NCBI GenBank assembly: GCA_016290315.1
Contig: JAEETK010000005.1
Location: 1 to 52,478 of the forward strand
Direction: 5' to 3'
Length of the DNA: 52,478 nt
DNA from: Candidatus Saccharimonadota bacterium
GTDB lineage: Bacteria; Patescibacteriota; Saccharimonadia; Saccharimonadales; Saccharimonadaceae
Under the pieces are notes generated by a model, which saw only the letters and a program-made list of their open reading frames with translations, did no database searches and was not told the origin of the DNA. Shown one piece after another: positions 1 through 8,169 of the stretch (positions are counted from its first letter, which is position 1; each line of letters starts with the position of its first letter). Made by a program: the position numbers and the translations under genes.

Positions 1-287
1 TTGCGAATCAATATCTCCTCATTAGTAAAGTCGTTTTTTATTGAATATTCTGGATTGGAAGTGAACTTGTGAGAGACAAAGCTAAAATCGTCTAAATCTT
101 TAACCGCGACCACAATGTCAATAATAGGTTTTGCCTCGATGTTATCAATCGCCGTCGAACCGATATGTGATATTCGGATTGCATAGTCGCCGAAGTAATC
201 CCAAAGTTCATCAAGCTCCTGCGCGAACATTTGTCGCCAACGTGGGTTGTGTTTCTCTAATCTTACTTCACCTTCCTTTGTTCTCAT
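1..287 (-). CDS. GrpB-family (UPF0157) nucleotidyltransferase-like protein, C-terminus beyond the window
   Basis: This reading frame runs off the left edge, so only about 95 N-terminal codons are visible. It opens with residues resembling the GrpB/UPF0157 start (basic stretch, then H-N-P-R-W) and carries the family hallmark HIGSTAI followed by AKPIIDI at about residues 46-64. That is the nucleotidyltransferase-fold signature, with the GS pair and the downstream Asp. Members are often fused to or found near dephospho-CoA kinase, but their substrate is not settled. The ATG at 285-287 is chosen because an extended -10 (TGT TAATAT) ends 6 nt upstream, predicting a leaderless mRNA. No Shine-Dalgarno is visible. 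Confidence 0.8.
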   Translation of the reverse strand, partial: MRTKEGEVRLEKHNPRWRQMFAQELDELWDYFGDYAIRISHIGSTAIDNIEAKPIIDIVVAVKDLDDFSFVSHKFTSNPEYSIKNDFTNEEILIR

Positions 288-293
288 GTCTTT

Positions 294-319
294 ATATTAA
301 CATAATCGCATATTATAAT
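294..319. promoter_or_regulatory. Divergent leaderless promoters
   Basis: The 38-nt gap between two divergent genes holds a -10 for each. TAATAT on the minus strand (294-299) ends 6 nt before the GrpB ATG, and TATAAT on the plus strand (314-319) ends 6 nt before the ATG at 326. Both predict transcription starting at the start codon. Confidence 0.6.
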
Positions 320-325
320 GCGGTC

Positions 326-940
326 ATGAAACAGTCCAATCTTCGTAAGCTTGAGCGATATCTTTTTAATCACCTTAGCCATTATTATAAAGCCGCATTC
401 TTTATGGCCGATATTGTAGGTGTACTAATAGGTACAAAGCCGTCATGTATGCGCGTAGTAAGCGAAAAGGATTTGTACAAGTTCGACATCATGCGTTTCT
501 GCGAACTACTTAAATCAGTCAAGCTGTCAGTTATTTTCGAACGACGCTTCGTTGATGGCGAGTATATTCTTGAATTTTATGTGGCAAATACTCCCGAAGA
601 CGTTGCGCATCTTAGACTACTGTTTAAACAACTACAACAATGGGATAAAGATAGTAACGACAAGGCAAAGCTGAACATTGAGATTGGTAAGGCCTTAGGC
701 TATCCGCAGAGCGCGATAGAATACTACGCTGCTTTTAGCGCCTCAAGCCCAAGCGAAGACTCAGCAAAATCACATGCGCAGCGAATGGCTAAATATTATT
801 ACTATGCCCACTCCGAAGAACATCAGAATCAAGAATTTGCTGAGTATGATCGAAAAATTAATTTTGCTATGGATAAGTTTGCTCCTAGAAGCGCAAAAGA
901 GATGCGCAAGAAATACCCCAACAAGCGCTGGCTAGACTAG
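326..940 (+). CDS. Orphan protein of unknown function, 204 aa
   Basis: I do not recognise this protein. It appears soluble and mixed alpha/beta, with a helix-rich N-terminus (LRKLERYLFNHL), a central segment of alternating hydrophobic strands, and a charged C-terminus rich in Tyr, His and Glu. No signal peptide or membrane segment is evident. The frame is open upstream to 131, but that extension overlaps the divergent GrpB gene. ATG 326 is preferred because TATAAT ends 6 nt upstream, a leaderless arrangement. The 3' end overlaps the convergent ABC-F gene by 9 nt, and no hairpin terminator is seen between them. Confidence 0.6.
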   Translation: MKQSNLRKLERYLFNHLSHYYKAAFFMADIVGVLIGTKPSCMRVVSEKDLYKFDIMRFCELLKSVKLSVIFERRFVDGEYILEFYVANTPEDVAHLRLLFKQLQQWDKDSNDKAKLNIEIGKALGYPQSAIEYYAAFSASSPSEDSAKSHAQRMAKYYYYAHSEEHQNQEFAEYDRKINFAMDKFAPRSAKEMRKKYPNKRWLD

Positions 941-2575
941 ATCTGAGTTTAGGTAATAGTAGTACTCTAATTGCTCGCGCGAGTAGTTCTTGATAATTCC
1001 TAGCGCTGGTTTTCCAGGCTCATGGCTCGGTAGTACTAACATACGCGTTATGCCAACCTGCTCGACAAAGCTAGGATTGTGGCTAACCATAATTACGGTG
1101 CCGTCATAATCACGGAAGTTTTCGCCGATGATTTTTTGAGTCTCAGGATCAAAATGGTTGGTCGGTTCGTCCAGAATTATAAGATTGGCACGTTTCGTAA
1201 GAATCTTACACAATGCAACGCGGGCTTTTTCGCCAGGGCTTAGCACGGACACTCTCTTATATACGTCATCACCACGGAATAAAAAGTTAGCTAACATACT
1301 ACGCATTTCTGTATCGGTATAATCGTAAGATTTGACGTTATCTAAAATCGTTTCACGCTCGTTTAAGATTTCCAATTCCTGCGCATAGTATGCAACCGTT
1401 GTATTTTGACTGAAGATAATAGAGCCTTCGTCGGGTTTAAGTTGGCCAACTATCAGTTTCAGAAGCGTCGATTTGCCGATGCCGTTCTCACCCACAATCA
1501 AGAACTTCTCGCCACGCGTAAGCATGAAGGATAATTTTTCGTACAATGGCGGTTTGTCGGCATAGTGAAAAGTGAGATTTTGAATCTCGAGAGGTGTCTT
1601 CCCGGATTGTTTACTGGGCGAGACATTAAGGGTTACGCGCTGATATTCTTCCTCACGAAGCTCCAATTCGGCCATTTTGCGGTCGAGCATTTTTTCGCGC
1701 ACATGGCCTTGGCGAATTAGCGCCGTATTACTACGCTTGGCATTCCTGGCGCGCTCGACAAATTCTTGGATTCGTTTAATTTCGCGCTCCTGTTCGGTAA
1801 TTCGTCGATCTTGCTCGGCTTTTTCCTCTGCATACTGACGTCTAAATGCCGTATAGTTGCCGTTATATGCTTTGGTTTTATGGGTCGTCTTGTTTAGAAA
1901 TAGTGTTTTATTCGTTACCGTATCGAGAAACTCCACATCATGGCTAATTACTAATATCATGCCACGATAATTTCGCAAATAATTAGCCACAAATTCTTTC
2001 GTCTCGACATCGAGGTGGTTCGTGGGCTCATCTAACAATAGGAGTCCGGCGTTCTCAAATAACACCCGCGCAAAAGCCACCTTGGATTTTTGGCCTCCCG
2101 AGAGATCCTTCATCGGCATATCAATGAGGTTTTGTAGATTCATTTTCTCTACGATTTTTAGTAATTCGTAGTCGAAGTTTGCAACATCATAGGAGTCAAT
2201 CAGATCTTGTAGTTTAATAATGCGATCCATAATAGCTTGACTATCTGGATACCGAGCTAATTTCTCATATTCGCCGTTTAGCTGTTCTTGCAGCTCGTCT
2301 ACCGGTCGACCGGCAGAAATATACTGCCAGACCGTAACGTCATCCTGGCTAGAGTTAATGATAATTTCCTGTGGCAGATAGCCCAGACGCATTCCTGGCA
2401 GTTCAATATGTCCTTCATCGAGCTTTTCGATACCGAGAATAACCTTAAAAAGCGTAGATTTTCCGGCGCCATTAACGCCAACAACGCCCACTTTGTCCGT
2501 ATCTTCAAAATGAAAGTTGCAATCGTCATAGAGAGGCGTAGCGCCAAAATGTAGAGACAAATGTTCCGCTTTCAT
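932..2575 (-). CDS. ABC-F family ATPase, ribosome-associated translation factor type
   Basis: This protein has two ABC ATPase domains and no membrane segments, the ABC-F layout. Domain 1 has Walker A GVNGAGKST near residue 35, signature LSGGQ and Walker B LLLLDEPTNHLD. Domain 2 has GENGIGKST near 365, the variant signature LSPGE and LIILDEPTNH. A charged helical linker between them (about 245-320, rich in Glu/Arg) matches the interdomain arm that reaches the ribosomal P/E site in EttA/Uup-type factors. At 547 aa it is of normal length. Family members release stalled ribosomes or protect against antibiotics; which applies here cannot be told. The ATG at 2575 lacks a clear Shine-Dalgarno and has TATAAT about 22 nt upstream. 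Confidence 0.93.
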   Translation of the reverse strand: MKAEHLSLHFGATPLYDDCNFHFEDTDKVGVVGVNGAGKSTLFKVILGIEKLDEGHIELPGMRLGYLPQEIIINSSQDDVTVWQYISAGRPVDELQEQLNGEYEKLARYPDSQAIMDRIIKLQDLIDSYDVANFDYELLKIVEKMNLQNLIDMPMKDLSGGQKSKVAFARVLFENAGLLLLDEPTNHLDVETKEFVANYLRNYRGMILVISHDVEFLDTVTNKTLFLNKTTHKTKAYNGNYTAFRRQYAEEKAEQDRRITEQEREIKRIQEFVERARNAKRSNTALIRQGHVREKMLDRKMAELELREEEYQRVTLNVSPSKQSGKTPLEIQNLTFHYADKPPLYEKLSFMLTRGEKFLIVGENGIGKSTLLKLIVGQLKPDEGSIIFSQNTTVAYYAQELEILNERETILDNVKSYDYTDTEMRSMLANFLFRGDDVYKRVSVLSPGEKARVALCKILTKRANLIILDEPTNHFDPETQKIIGENFRDYDGTVIMVSHNPSFVEQVGITRMLVLPSHEPGKPALGIIKNYSREQLEYYYYLNSDLV

Positions 2576-2675
2576 ATCATTGACTTTATTTGACTATATT
2601 ATATAACAAAACTTTGTTTTTATCGATAATTCTATACCTATAATACTCCTTCGCCCCTCATGTTAAAATTAAATA

Positions 2676-2956
2676 ATGTATGAGGTGTTTCTGACGGCAA
2701 AGAGTATTAATGTTGCGCAATGGCGCAAGATTCTAACTTACTTCATGAATGCATGTTTTGTTCGCATTTGGTAAACAGGCGCTACTGCATAGCAAATATG
2801 CAGTTCGAGAAAGATGAGTATTTTCAATGGAAAAAGATTGTTATTGAGTGGATATTGTCGGAATAGCATAGAAGCAGGCGGGCTATGTAGCAACAAAAAA
2901 GCTCAAGGTTGCCACGAATATTGACGATGATATAATTACCTGTGATATGACTTGGT
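2676..2956 (+). pseudogene. Decayed gene remnant, possibly a NYN/PIN-like RNase
   Basis: Three short protein-like stretches follow one another in all three plus frames: 32 codons from ATG 2676 (including VAQWRKILTYF), 22 codons from ATG 2798 (FQWKKIVIEWIL), and about 28 codons from 2872 (KQAGYVATKKLKV then NIDDDIITCDMTW) ending in TAG at 2954-2956. The order, a helix then K-x-x-G-Y-x-x-x-x-K-x-L then an Asp-rich segment, resembles the middle of NYN-domain proteins common in CPR genomes. At least two frameshifts separate them. The coding-remnant reading is moderately supported; the NYN assignment is tentative. The hppA promoter lies inside the 3' end of the remnant. Confidence 0.4.
2909..2936 (+). 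promoter_or_regulatory. Promoter of the membrane pyrophosphatase gene
   Basis: TTGCCA (2909-2914), a 16-nt spacer and TATAAT (2931-2936) give a good vegetative promoter. Transcription from about 2943 would leave a leader of about 58 nt ending in the strong Shine-Dalgarno AAGGGAGG at 2985-2992. Confidence 0.65.
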
Positions 2957-3000
2957 AGACGCACTAGAGTTAATTGCACATTAAAAGGGAGGAATAAAAA

Positions 3001-5181
3001 ATGAAGATTGACTCAATTATCTACTCTGCAACAATTGCGATAATTGTGACAGCCTTCGTTCTTATCAGGCGGAACTTCGTCGATTTAAGAAATCACGATG
3101 AAGGCACCGACGAGATGAAAGAACTGGCTGGCATCATTCGCGACGGCGCGCAGACATTTCTCAGACGAGAATATCGCGTGATCGTCCCTACGGTCCTTAT
3201 GTTCACATTAATCTACTCACTGTTTATGGAGCCCACGGCCGGGCTCGCGTTGGCATTTGGCGCTACGCTCAATATGATTGCCGTAGAAATCGGCATGAGG
3301 GGCGGGACCTATGGCAACGTACGCACAACAAATGCCGCCAAAGAAACCAAAGCACTTAGTCGTACTATGAGAATAGCGCTTTTAGCTGGCAGCATTAGTG
3401 GCTACTCGGTTCCGGCTTTTTGTCTTTTTGGTTTCACGGTAGTATGGTTACTGTCCGGCGGCGCACGAACAGATTTGGTGGGCAGTGGGTTACTCGGACT
3501 CAATGTCTGCAACCCTGTCACGATGCGCTTGGGTTGCTATTCGCTCGGTTTTTCCGTAATCGGAATGTTTAATCGAGTGGCTGGCGGCAACTACACAAAG
3601 GCGGCTGATATTTCGGGGGATCAGCTCGCAAAGAGAGTTCATAACCTTCCGGAAGACGATTCACGTATGCCGACAACCATTTGCGATTTCATTGGCGACT
3701 GCGTTAATGACATTGCGGGAAATATCTCCGACCTTGGCGAGAGCTTTGCAGCTACACCTGTCGCTTGTGTGCTGATTGCGATGCAGGCATTCAAGGACAA
3801 CCCCGAAATGCTGAAGGCTGCATGCTTATTGCCCTTCATATTCTTATCTGGAGGTCTGCTTAGCAGTTTAGTCGGTGTTTCCTCGGTAATATTCGTAAAC
3901 CGCAAGAAAACTATTATCGATGCCGACGGCTCGAAGAGAGTTGTCTCGCGTGAAATAACCGATCCGGGCTTAGAGCTGGATATGGCGACTTACGCATCAG
4001 CGGTCCTGGTATTCGTAATTGGCCTGCTTGGTACATACTTCGTCTTCAAGGACGTTGACAACTTGACCCAGTACGGTTTTACCTATGGCTGGATTTCGCC
4101 GTGGATTGCATCTATATTAGGAATTTGCAGCTCTGTACTGGTTGGTAAAATTACCGAGTATTACACAAGCATGAAGTATCCGCCGGTAAAGATGCTGGTC
4201 AAAATGGCGTTCGAAGGTGACCCCTTCGTCGTCACAACAGCAGACGCGGTCGGTTATCTTTCTTGCGGAGGACCCATCTTAGTAATTGGCATTTCGATGT
4301 TTATATCCTATCGAATTTGCGGCAATTACGGTATAGCAATTGCCGGCTTAGGAATGCTTTCCTTTGTTGGCACTACGGTATCAATTGACGCCTTCGGCCC
4401 CATTGCGGATAATGCTGGAGGTATCGCAGAGGCCTGCCACTTAGACCACAAGATTCGTAGCAAGATTACCGATCCGCTTGACGCCGTCGGCAATACTACT
4501 GCAGCCATCGGAAAAGGCAACGCGATAGGCTCTGCAGCATACGCAACGGTAGCCCTCATCATGTCTTACATCGGGAGCTATAATAACGAAGACGCAACTC
4601 TGCTGTCGGTGATTGTCAGTATGCTTATCGGCATAATGATTGGCGTTGCGCTGGTGATGGTGTTCAGCGGCATGCTGTCCAACAATACTATGGACTCAGC
4701 AAGCGCTTTAGCCGATGCGACAGAAAAGCAGCTCCATGAGAACCCTGGAATTATCGAAGGTACCGTTAAGCCCGACTATTCCGCCATCATCGAATTGGCC
4801 GCCAATAATGCATTGAGGCACATGTTCGTACCGTCACTCATGGCACTTGTTACGCCGATTATTTTCGGCTACACGTTTGGCCCGGATTTCGTGCTGGGAA
4901 TTCTGGTTGGTAGTACTGGAGCAGCAATCTCGCTCGCGCTCTGGAACGGTAATTCTGGAGGCGCCGCAGATAACGCTAAGAAAGCTATCGAAATAATGAG
5001 AGCGGAAGCAGCTGAACCTAGCCAGGAGCTGATTGCGGCTCATAAAGCCTCCGTTACTGGCGACACGGTCGGCGATACCAGAAAAGACGTTGTCGGTGTC
5101 GCAATCGACATTTTCATCAAGTCAATGGCAACTGTAGCGAATACGTTCGCTATGTCATTCAAGTCATATCATTTATTCTAA
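3001..5181 (+). CDS. hppA: Membrane-bound ion-pumping pyrophosphatase (mPPase), divergent
   Basis: Membrane pyrophosphatases hydrolyse PPi and pump H+ or Na+ across the membrane. At 726 aa with about 16 hydrophobic segments this is full length. Family landmarks are GGNYTKAAD near 195-203, FGPIADNAGGIAEA near 465, DAVGNTTAAIGKG near 494-506 and TGDTVGDTRKD near the C-terminus. Ala at 501 (GNTTAA) is the residue normally found in K+-dependent enzymes. The first substrate loop is unusual: Asp203, Asp207 and Lys211 are kept, but the Glu of the D-x7-K-x-E motif is Val213. In the next motif Asp229, Asp233 and Asp237 remain while both Asn of DNVGDNVGD are Phe230 and Cys234. It is monocistronic, with its own promoter, strong Shine-Dalgarno and terminator. 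Function is secure at family level; activity and ion are not. Confidence 0.9.
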   Translation: MKIDSIIYSATIAIIVTAFVLIRRNFVDLRNHDEGTDEMKELAGIIRDGAQTFLRREYRVIVPTVLMFTLIYSLFMEPTAGLALAFGATLNMIAVEIGMRGGTYGNVRTTNAAKETKALSRTMRIALLAGSISGYSVPAFCLFGFTVVWLLSGGARTDLVGSGLLGLNVCNPVTMRLGCYSLGFSVIGMFNRVAGGNYTKAADISGDQLAKRVHNLPEDDSRMPTTICDFIGDCVNDIAGNISDLGESFAATPVACVLIAMQAFKDNPEMLKAACLLPFIFLSGGLLSSLVGVSSVIFVNRKKTIIDADGSKRVVSREITDPGLELDMATYASAVLVFVIGLLGTYFVFKDVDNLTQYGFTYGWISPWIASILGICSSVLVGKITEYYTSMKYPPVKMLVKMAFEGDPFVVTTADAVGYLSCGGPILVIGISMFISYRICGNYGIAIAGLGMLSFVGTTVSIDAFGPIADNAGGIAEACHLDHKIRSKITDPLDAVGNTTAAIGKGNAIGSAAYATVALIMSYIGSYNNEDATLLSVIVSMLIGIMIGVALVMVFSGMLSNNTMDSASALADATEKQLHENPGIIEGTVKPDYSAIIELAANNALRHMFVPSLMALVTPIIFGYTFGPDFVLGILVGSTGAAISLALWNGNSGGAADNAKKAIEIMRAEAAEPSQELIAAHKASVTGDTVGDTRKDVVGVAIDIFIKSMATVANTFAMSFKSYHLF

Positions 5182-5212
5182 ACAAACAGTAACTGTCGAT
5201 CTTTCAAAAAGT

Positions 5213-5239
5213 ATCCACCGGCTAAGCCGGTGGATTTTT
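5213..5239. terminator. Bidirectional Rho-independent terminator
   Basis: A perfect 10-bp stem (ATCCACCGGC / GCCGGTGGAT, loop TAA) is followed by a T-run on the plus strand and, read in reverse, also by T5. It closes hppA and can serve the convergent gene at 5296. Confidence 0.9.
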
Positions 5240-5295
5240 CTTGCATATAACCTTTCAATGCTAGTTTCGGTTTTTTCGATAAGACCGAGCAAAAA

Positions 5296-5601
5296 CTATT
5301 TCTTCTCTTTTTGGCGAGGGTTGCGGGCGCGATAATTAATAAACTTGCGAATTTCACTATAAAAATACACATTCCCCAGTATGAAACTGGGCACAAACAG
5401 GACTATCGTCGCTGCAGCGACATTTAGTAGCGCGATATCGAACGAATAAAAGATTGCAAATAATGCCGATAGTGCGGCGGTTATAAATAGTGCAAATGGG
5501 ATAAAGTAGGCAAAGAAGAAAACCGTTCGCCCATATAAAGATTTGTGAAACTCGTAGAATTGTTTGCGAAGGCCTTCGCGATCAAGATCATATATGCTCA
5601 T
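5296..5601 (-). CDS. Small two-helix membrane protein, 101 aa
   Basis: An N-terminal amphipathic stretch (about 1-25) precedes two hydrophobic helices (about 27-50 and 56-78) and a very basic tail ending RQKEKK. This resembles the small 2TM-domain membrane proteins found beside sensors in other bacteria, but there is no partner here and no function can be assigned. ATG 5601 is supported by an extended -10 (TGC TAAGAT, 608-613 reversed) ending 6 nt upstream, so the transcript should be leaderless. Confidence 0.7.
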   Translation of the reverse strand: MSIYDLDREGLRKQFYEFHKSLYGRTVFFFAYFIPFALFITAALSALFAIFYSFDIALLNVAAATIVLFVPSFILGNVYFYSEIRKFINYRARNPRQKEKK

Positions 5602-5683
5602 GCTTTAATCTTAGCACATTTATATTCAACCGATAGACTTAAATGCATGATAAGATAGTATTGATTGTATAGGAGAAGAATGG

Positions 5684-6955
5684 ATGAGCAATGAAGGTTA
5701 CGTCAAAGTAGAGGCAGAAGCTACTATTAATAAAAATGGTCAAATAGTTGGCTGGAAGGATTTAGAAAGTGGCCCAGATTCAGAGTATTGGTCGGAAGCT
5801 TCGCTCAGTTCCATTGAAGAAAATAATAAAGAGCGTGCTAGGTTATTCACCAAGCTAGGAGGCGCAGCCTTGAGAATAGGGCCGATAGAGCCGAACAAAT
5901 ATTACCCGTATTCCGAAGATACTTCAAACTTACAAAAAGGCGACAAAGTCCGCGGCTTTAAATTTGTACCATACGACCGCAACGAAGAAAAGAAACTCGA
6001 GGAGCTAAATAGCGCCTTCGCAAGTAAAGCTGCGGTCGCCGACGAGTTGCGCATTAGGGGTAATAAGTCTTTCAATTACCGCGCAAAAGTACCGAAATCT
6101 TTCGAGGGGCAAAAAGATGCGGCACGGTTCTATATCGGGCCACTGGACTACAGAGAAACAACCAGTTACGAAGGAAAATTCGGCGATAATGGCAAAGGTA
6201 GATACAGCGAAAAGCATGAAAAAATTGTCAGAAAGTGCAAAGATGCTTTTTTGTCCCAGGATCGGAATGATGAAAATATTGAAGATAAAATCGCAGGCAG
6301 GATGCTAGAGGCCTTTTTCCATCCGTTAGTCCGAAGTGGTTTTTTTGATTCGCCCGATGGAGAACCAGCGGCAGCCATACTCACGAGCGATTACGATGAT
6401 TTTGTAAATAAAGCGGACTTTGCATTATTTATTCCCGTTGAAGGATTAGATAAAGACGGCAATACATGTATTGTGCATCAGCCAATTTGCCTAGATTTAA
6501 CTATTGGGACCGGAAAAGGCAAAGTTGGCAAAATCCATGAAAACTACGACAAGCGGCACGGTTTTACGGATATCGTTTACCCGTCAACCTGTTCTGGCGA
6601 TGCGTTACCAGAAATGAAGGATGTTCCGCATTTTGCTCTTTGTTTGCCTCGCGATAAAAGTGAGTTCTCTAGTTTTTGCGAAAGCCAAGCAAGTGGCAAT
6701 CTACCACCTAAAGAAATCGGCGATCTTATTTACTATGAGCTATTCCGTCAGGCTGAACAGTGGGCGGCCTACTATTCCAGATTAGACGGCGACGACAACA
6801 GACGTAAGGCAAATATATACATCAACTTATCTAGGTGTTTCCAAAAGAAGCTGGGAGTAATTGGCAAAAAATCAAACGGTAGCGTAAGGCTGGACGTACT
6901 CGACCAAAGACACCCTGGAGCCTTAAGGTTTATCCATAGTTACAGAACTAAGTAA
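5684..6955 (+). CDS. Large orphan cytoplasmic protein, 423 aa
   Basis: I do not recognise this protein. It is hydrophilic, rich in Lys, Asp, Gly and Tyr, and has no signal peptide or membrane segment. Residues about 245-290 contain NKADFALFIP, a spacer, then CLDLTIGTGKGKVGKI. The spacing of an Asp, a hydrophobic strand with an Asp-x-Thr, and a following Lys-rich turn faintly recalls a PD-(D/E)xK nuclease core, but the key acidic/Lys pair is not canonical, so this is only a hint. The start is fixed by AGGAG at 5671-5675, 8 nt before ATG. An overlapping ATG at 5680 is out of frame and closes at once. It stands alone. Confidence 0.65.
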   Translation: MSNEGYVKVEAEATINKNGQIVGWKDLESGPDSEYWSEASLSSIEENNKERARLFTKLGGAALRIGPIEPNKYYPYSEDTSNLQKGDKVRGFKFVPYDRNEEKKLEELNSAFASKAAVADELRIRGNKSFNYRAKVPKSFEGQKDAARFYIGPLDYRETTSYEGKFGDNGKGRYSEKHEKIVRKCKDAFLSQDRNDENIEDKIAGRMLEAFFHPLVRSGFFDSPDGEPAAAILTSDYDDFVNKADFALFIPVEGLDKDGNTCIVHQPICLDLTIGTGKGKVGKIHENYDKRHGFTDIVYPSTCSGDALPEMKDVPHFALCLPRDKSEFSSFCESQASGNLPPKEIGDLIYYELFRQAEQWAAYYSRLDGDDNRRKANIYINLSRCFQKKLGVIGKKSNGSVRLDVLDQRHPGALRFIHSYRTK

Positions 6956-6980
6956 GATTATCGCGACATGTTTTAGTTAT

Positions 6981-7011
6981 ATATAAAAAGAGCGGCCGCA
7001 TTGGCCGCTCT
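6981..7011 (-). terminator. Terminator of orphan cassette A
   Basis: A stem of about 9 bp, AGAGCGGCC / GGCCGCTCT, is followed on the minus strand by CTTTTTATAT. The T-run lies on the minus side, so it serves the gene at 7018. Confidence 0.88.
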
Positions 7012-7017
7012 GAGGCT

Positions 7018-7572
7018 TTAATCTACCGGAGCCGGTCTCACCGGCGCGTAGCAAGCAAGCATTCCGCGCGTAGCAATGAAGCCCCGTTCAAGTTCATTCG
7101 GAGGCTCGGGGGCCCAATCCCATTGCTTAAGCCGCTTCTCATAGAAGTCTGCACGGGCCTTAGCGTCGGGGCTATCCCACAAAAGCTCGCGAACAGTCAG
7201 ATTCTCATCTCCAATCTGATAATAGCCGAAAAGCTCATCGCAATTCGGCCAAATCGCGCGCGCGCTTTCTTCGACGCATCTCCAGGCAGTATCTTCAAGC
7301 TGCGCAAGTGTGTCGAACTTGGATTCGAGCTGCCCTGCAGATCGATAGAATCCCTCCTTCGACCACTCCATGTCATAATTTACATAGAGATAGTCTCCGA
7401 CGTCCATTGTGGCTTCTTCTTCATGGTCGCCAAATGACCGCCCCCTTTCAAATGCGTCCTTGGCTTTCTTAACCCTTCCAAGCTGACAATATGCCTCTCC
7501 GAGCTTTCTCGCTACGTCGATATACGCTAAGAATGCCGCTCTATAAAGCTCTAAGTTACGGCTGTGTTCCAT
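7018..7572 (-). CDS. Orphan cassette A: helical TPR-like protein, 184 aa
   Basis: No family is recognised. The N-terminal 45 residues form one plausible tetratricopeptide-like unit (LGEAYCQLGRVKKAKDAFERG); the rest is acidic and rich in Trp, Tyr and Glu. There is no signal peptide. The frame is open further upstream, but ATG 7572 is chosen because the exceptional Shine-Dalgarno AAGGTGGTGA lies 5 nt before it. The gene has its own consensus promoter and terminator and stands alone between unrelated units. Its Arg/Ala/Glu-rich codon content looks more GC-rich than that of nearby housekeeping genes (judged by eye). Confidence 0.65.
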   Translation of the reverse strand: MEHSRNLELYRAAFLAYIDVARKLGEAYCQLGRVKKAKDAFERGRSFGDHEEEATMDVGDYLYVNYDMEWSKEGFYRSAGQLESKFDTLAQLEDTAWRCVEESARAIWPNCDELFGYYQIGDENLTVRELLWDSPDAKARADFYEKRLKQWDWAPEPPNELERGFIATRGMLACYAPVRPAPVD

Positions 7573-7615
7573 TTTTATCACCACCTTCCTGACGAATAGA
7601 CACAACTCTAGGTAT

Positions 7616-7644
7616 ATATTACCATATTCGTCTTTGTTTGTCAA
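7616..7644 (-). promoter_or_regulatory. Promoter of cassette A
   Basis: On the minus strand: TTGACA (7639-7644), a 17-nt spacer ending ATATGG, and TAATAT (7616-7621). The leader is about 37 nt. Confidence 0.75.
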
Positions 7645-7764
7645 TATGCAACTCGTTACCATCGGAGCGCATCGGTGTTTATGGTATCGTATGCGTAATT
7701 TGGCGACTATGGCCACTAAAAGATCTTTTTATGAAAGAAGGTTGCGCAACATGTCTCATAGAGT

Positions 7765-7999
7765 ATTGGGCGAACCTCCAGAGGCGAATTCTACTCCGTA
7801 AATTAAGGATAAAAAACACACCCTGCGGGGTGTCTTTTTATCCTTAATGGCTGGGGATGAGGGATATAAACAATGCGCCGTTGTCGCAAGCGACCGGGCA
7901 TTGGGCGAACCCCCAGAGGCGAGCCCAACTCCGTTAGCGAAGAAACAAAAAACAGCCCTGCGGGCGTTTTTTATTTCTTCGTGGCTGGGGATGAGGGAT
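7765..7999 (-). repeat. Two direct repeats derived from the tRNA-Gln 3' end plus a long hairpin
   Basis: Units at 7765-7865 and 7900-7999 have the same order. Each begins (minus strand) with the last 18 nt of tRNA-Gln including CCA, then a hairpin with arms of about 20 nt, then a 35-nt block matching at 30 of 35 positions. The hairpin ends differ but stay paired (TTAAGGAT/ATCCTTAA in one, GAAGAAA/TTTCTTC in the other), which is compensatory change. The distal unit (tRNA copy at 7848-7865) lacks the rest of the tRNA. A 34-nt spacer between units forms its own hairpin around GTCGC-TT-GCGAC. The central stems with T-runs also look like terminators. Confidence 0.75.
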
Positions 8000-8056
8000 T
8001 CGAACCCCCGAATGGTGGGACCAGAACCCACTGCCTTACCACTTGGCGAATCCCCA
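7982..8056 (-). tRNA. tRNA-Gln (anticodon CTG)
   Basis: A full cloverleaf: acceptor TGGGGAT/ATCCCCA, D-arm with GGTAAGGC, anticodon stem GTGGG/CCCAC with loop TTCTGGT (anticodon CTG), and T-arm containing GGTTCGAATCC. Discriminator G and an encoded CCA (7982-7984) follow. The 3' end is duplicated downstream (see the repeat at 7765). Confidence 0.95.
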
Positions 8057-8068
8057 ACGGTCTTAACT

Positions 8069-8097
8069 ATTTTAATACAATCATTTCAAAAATGCAA
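8069..8097 (-). promoter_or_regulatory. Promoter of tRNA-Gln
   Basis: On the minus strand: TTGCAT (8092-8097), 17-nt spacer, TAAAAT (8069-8074), ending 12 nt before the tRNA. Confidence 0.65.
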
Positions 8098-8169
8098 AAG
8101 AGCGTTATTTCAGAATATGGTATGATAGAATAGAATAAAAGCATAAGAACTACAAACAGGAAAACTAGG

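Noticed and set aside
131-325. N-terminal extension of the 326-940 gene to 131.
   Set aside because: It overlaps the divergent GrpB-family gene and contradicts the -10 placed 6 nt before ATG 326.
7756-8133. Overlapping reading frames on both strands across tRNA-Gln (for example 7756-8031 minus and 7847-8133 plus).
   Set aside because: They lie over the tRNA and its duplicated 3' ends, have no ribosome-binding site, and their repeated peptide (ASGGSPN) is explained by the DNA repeat.
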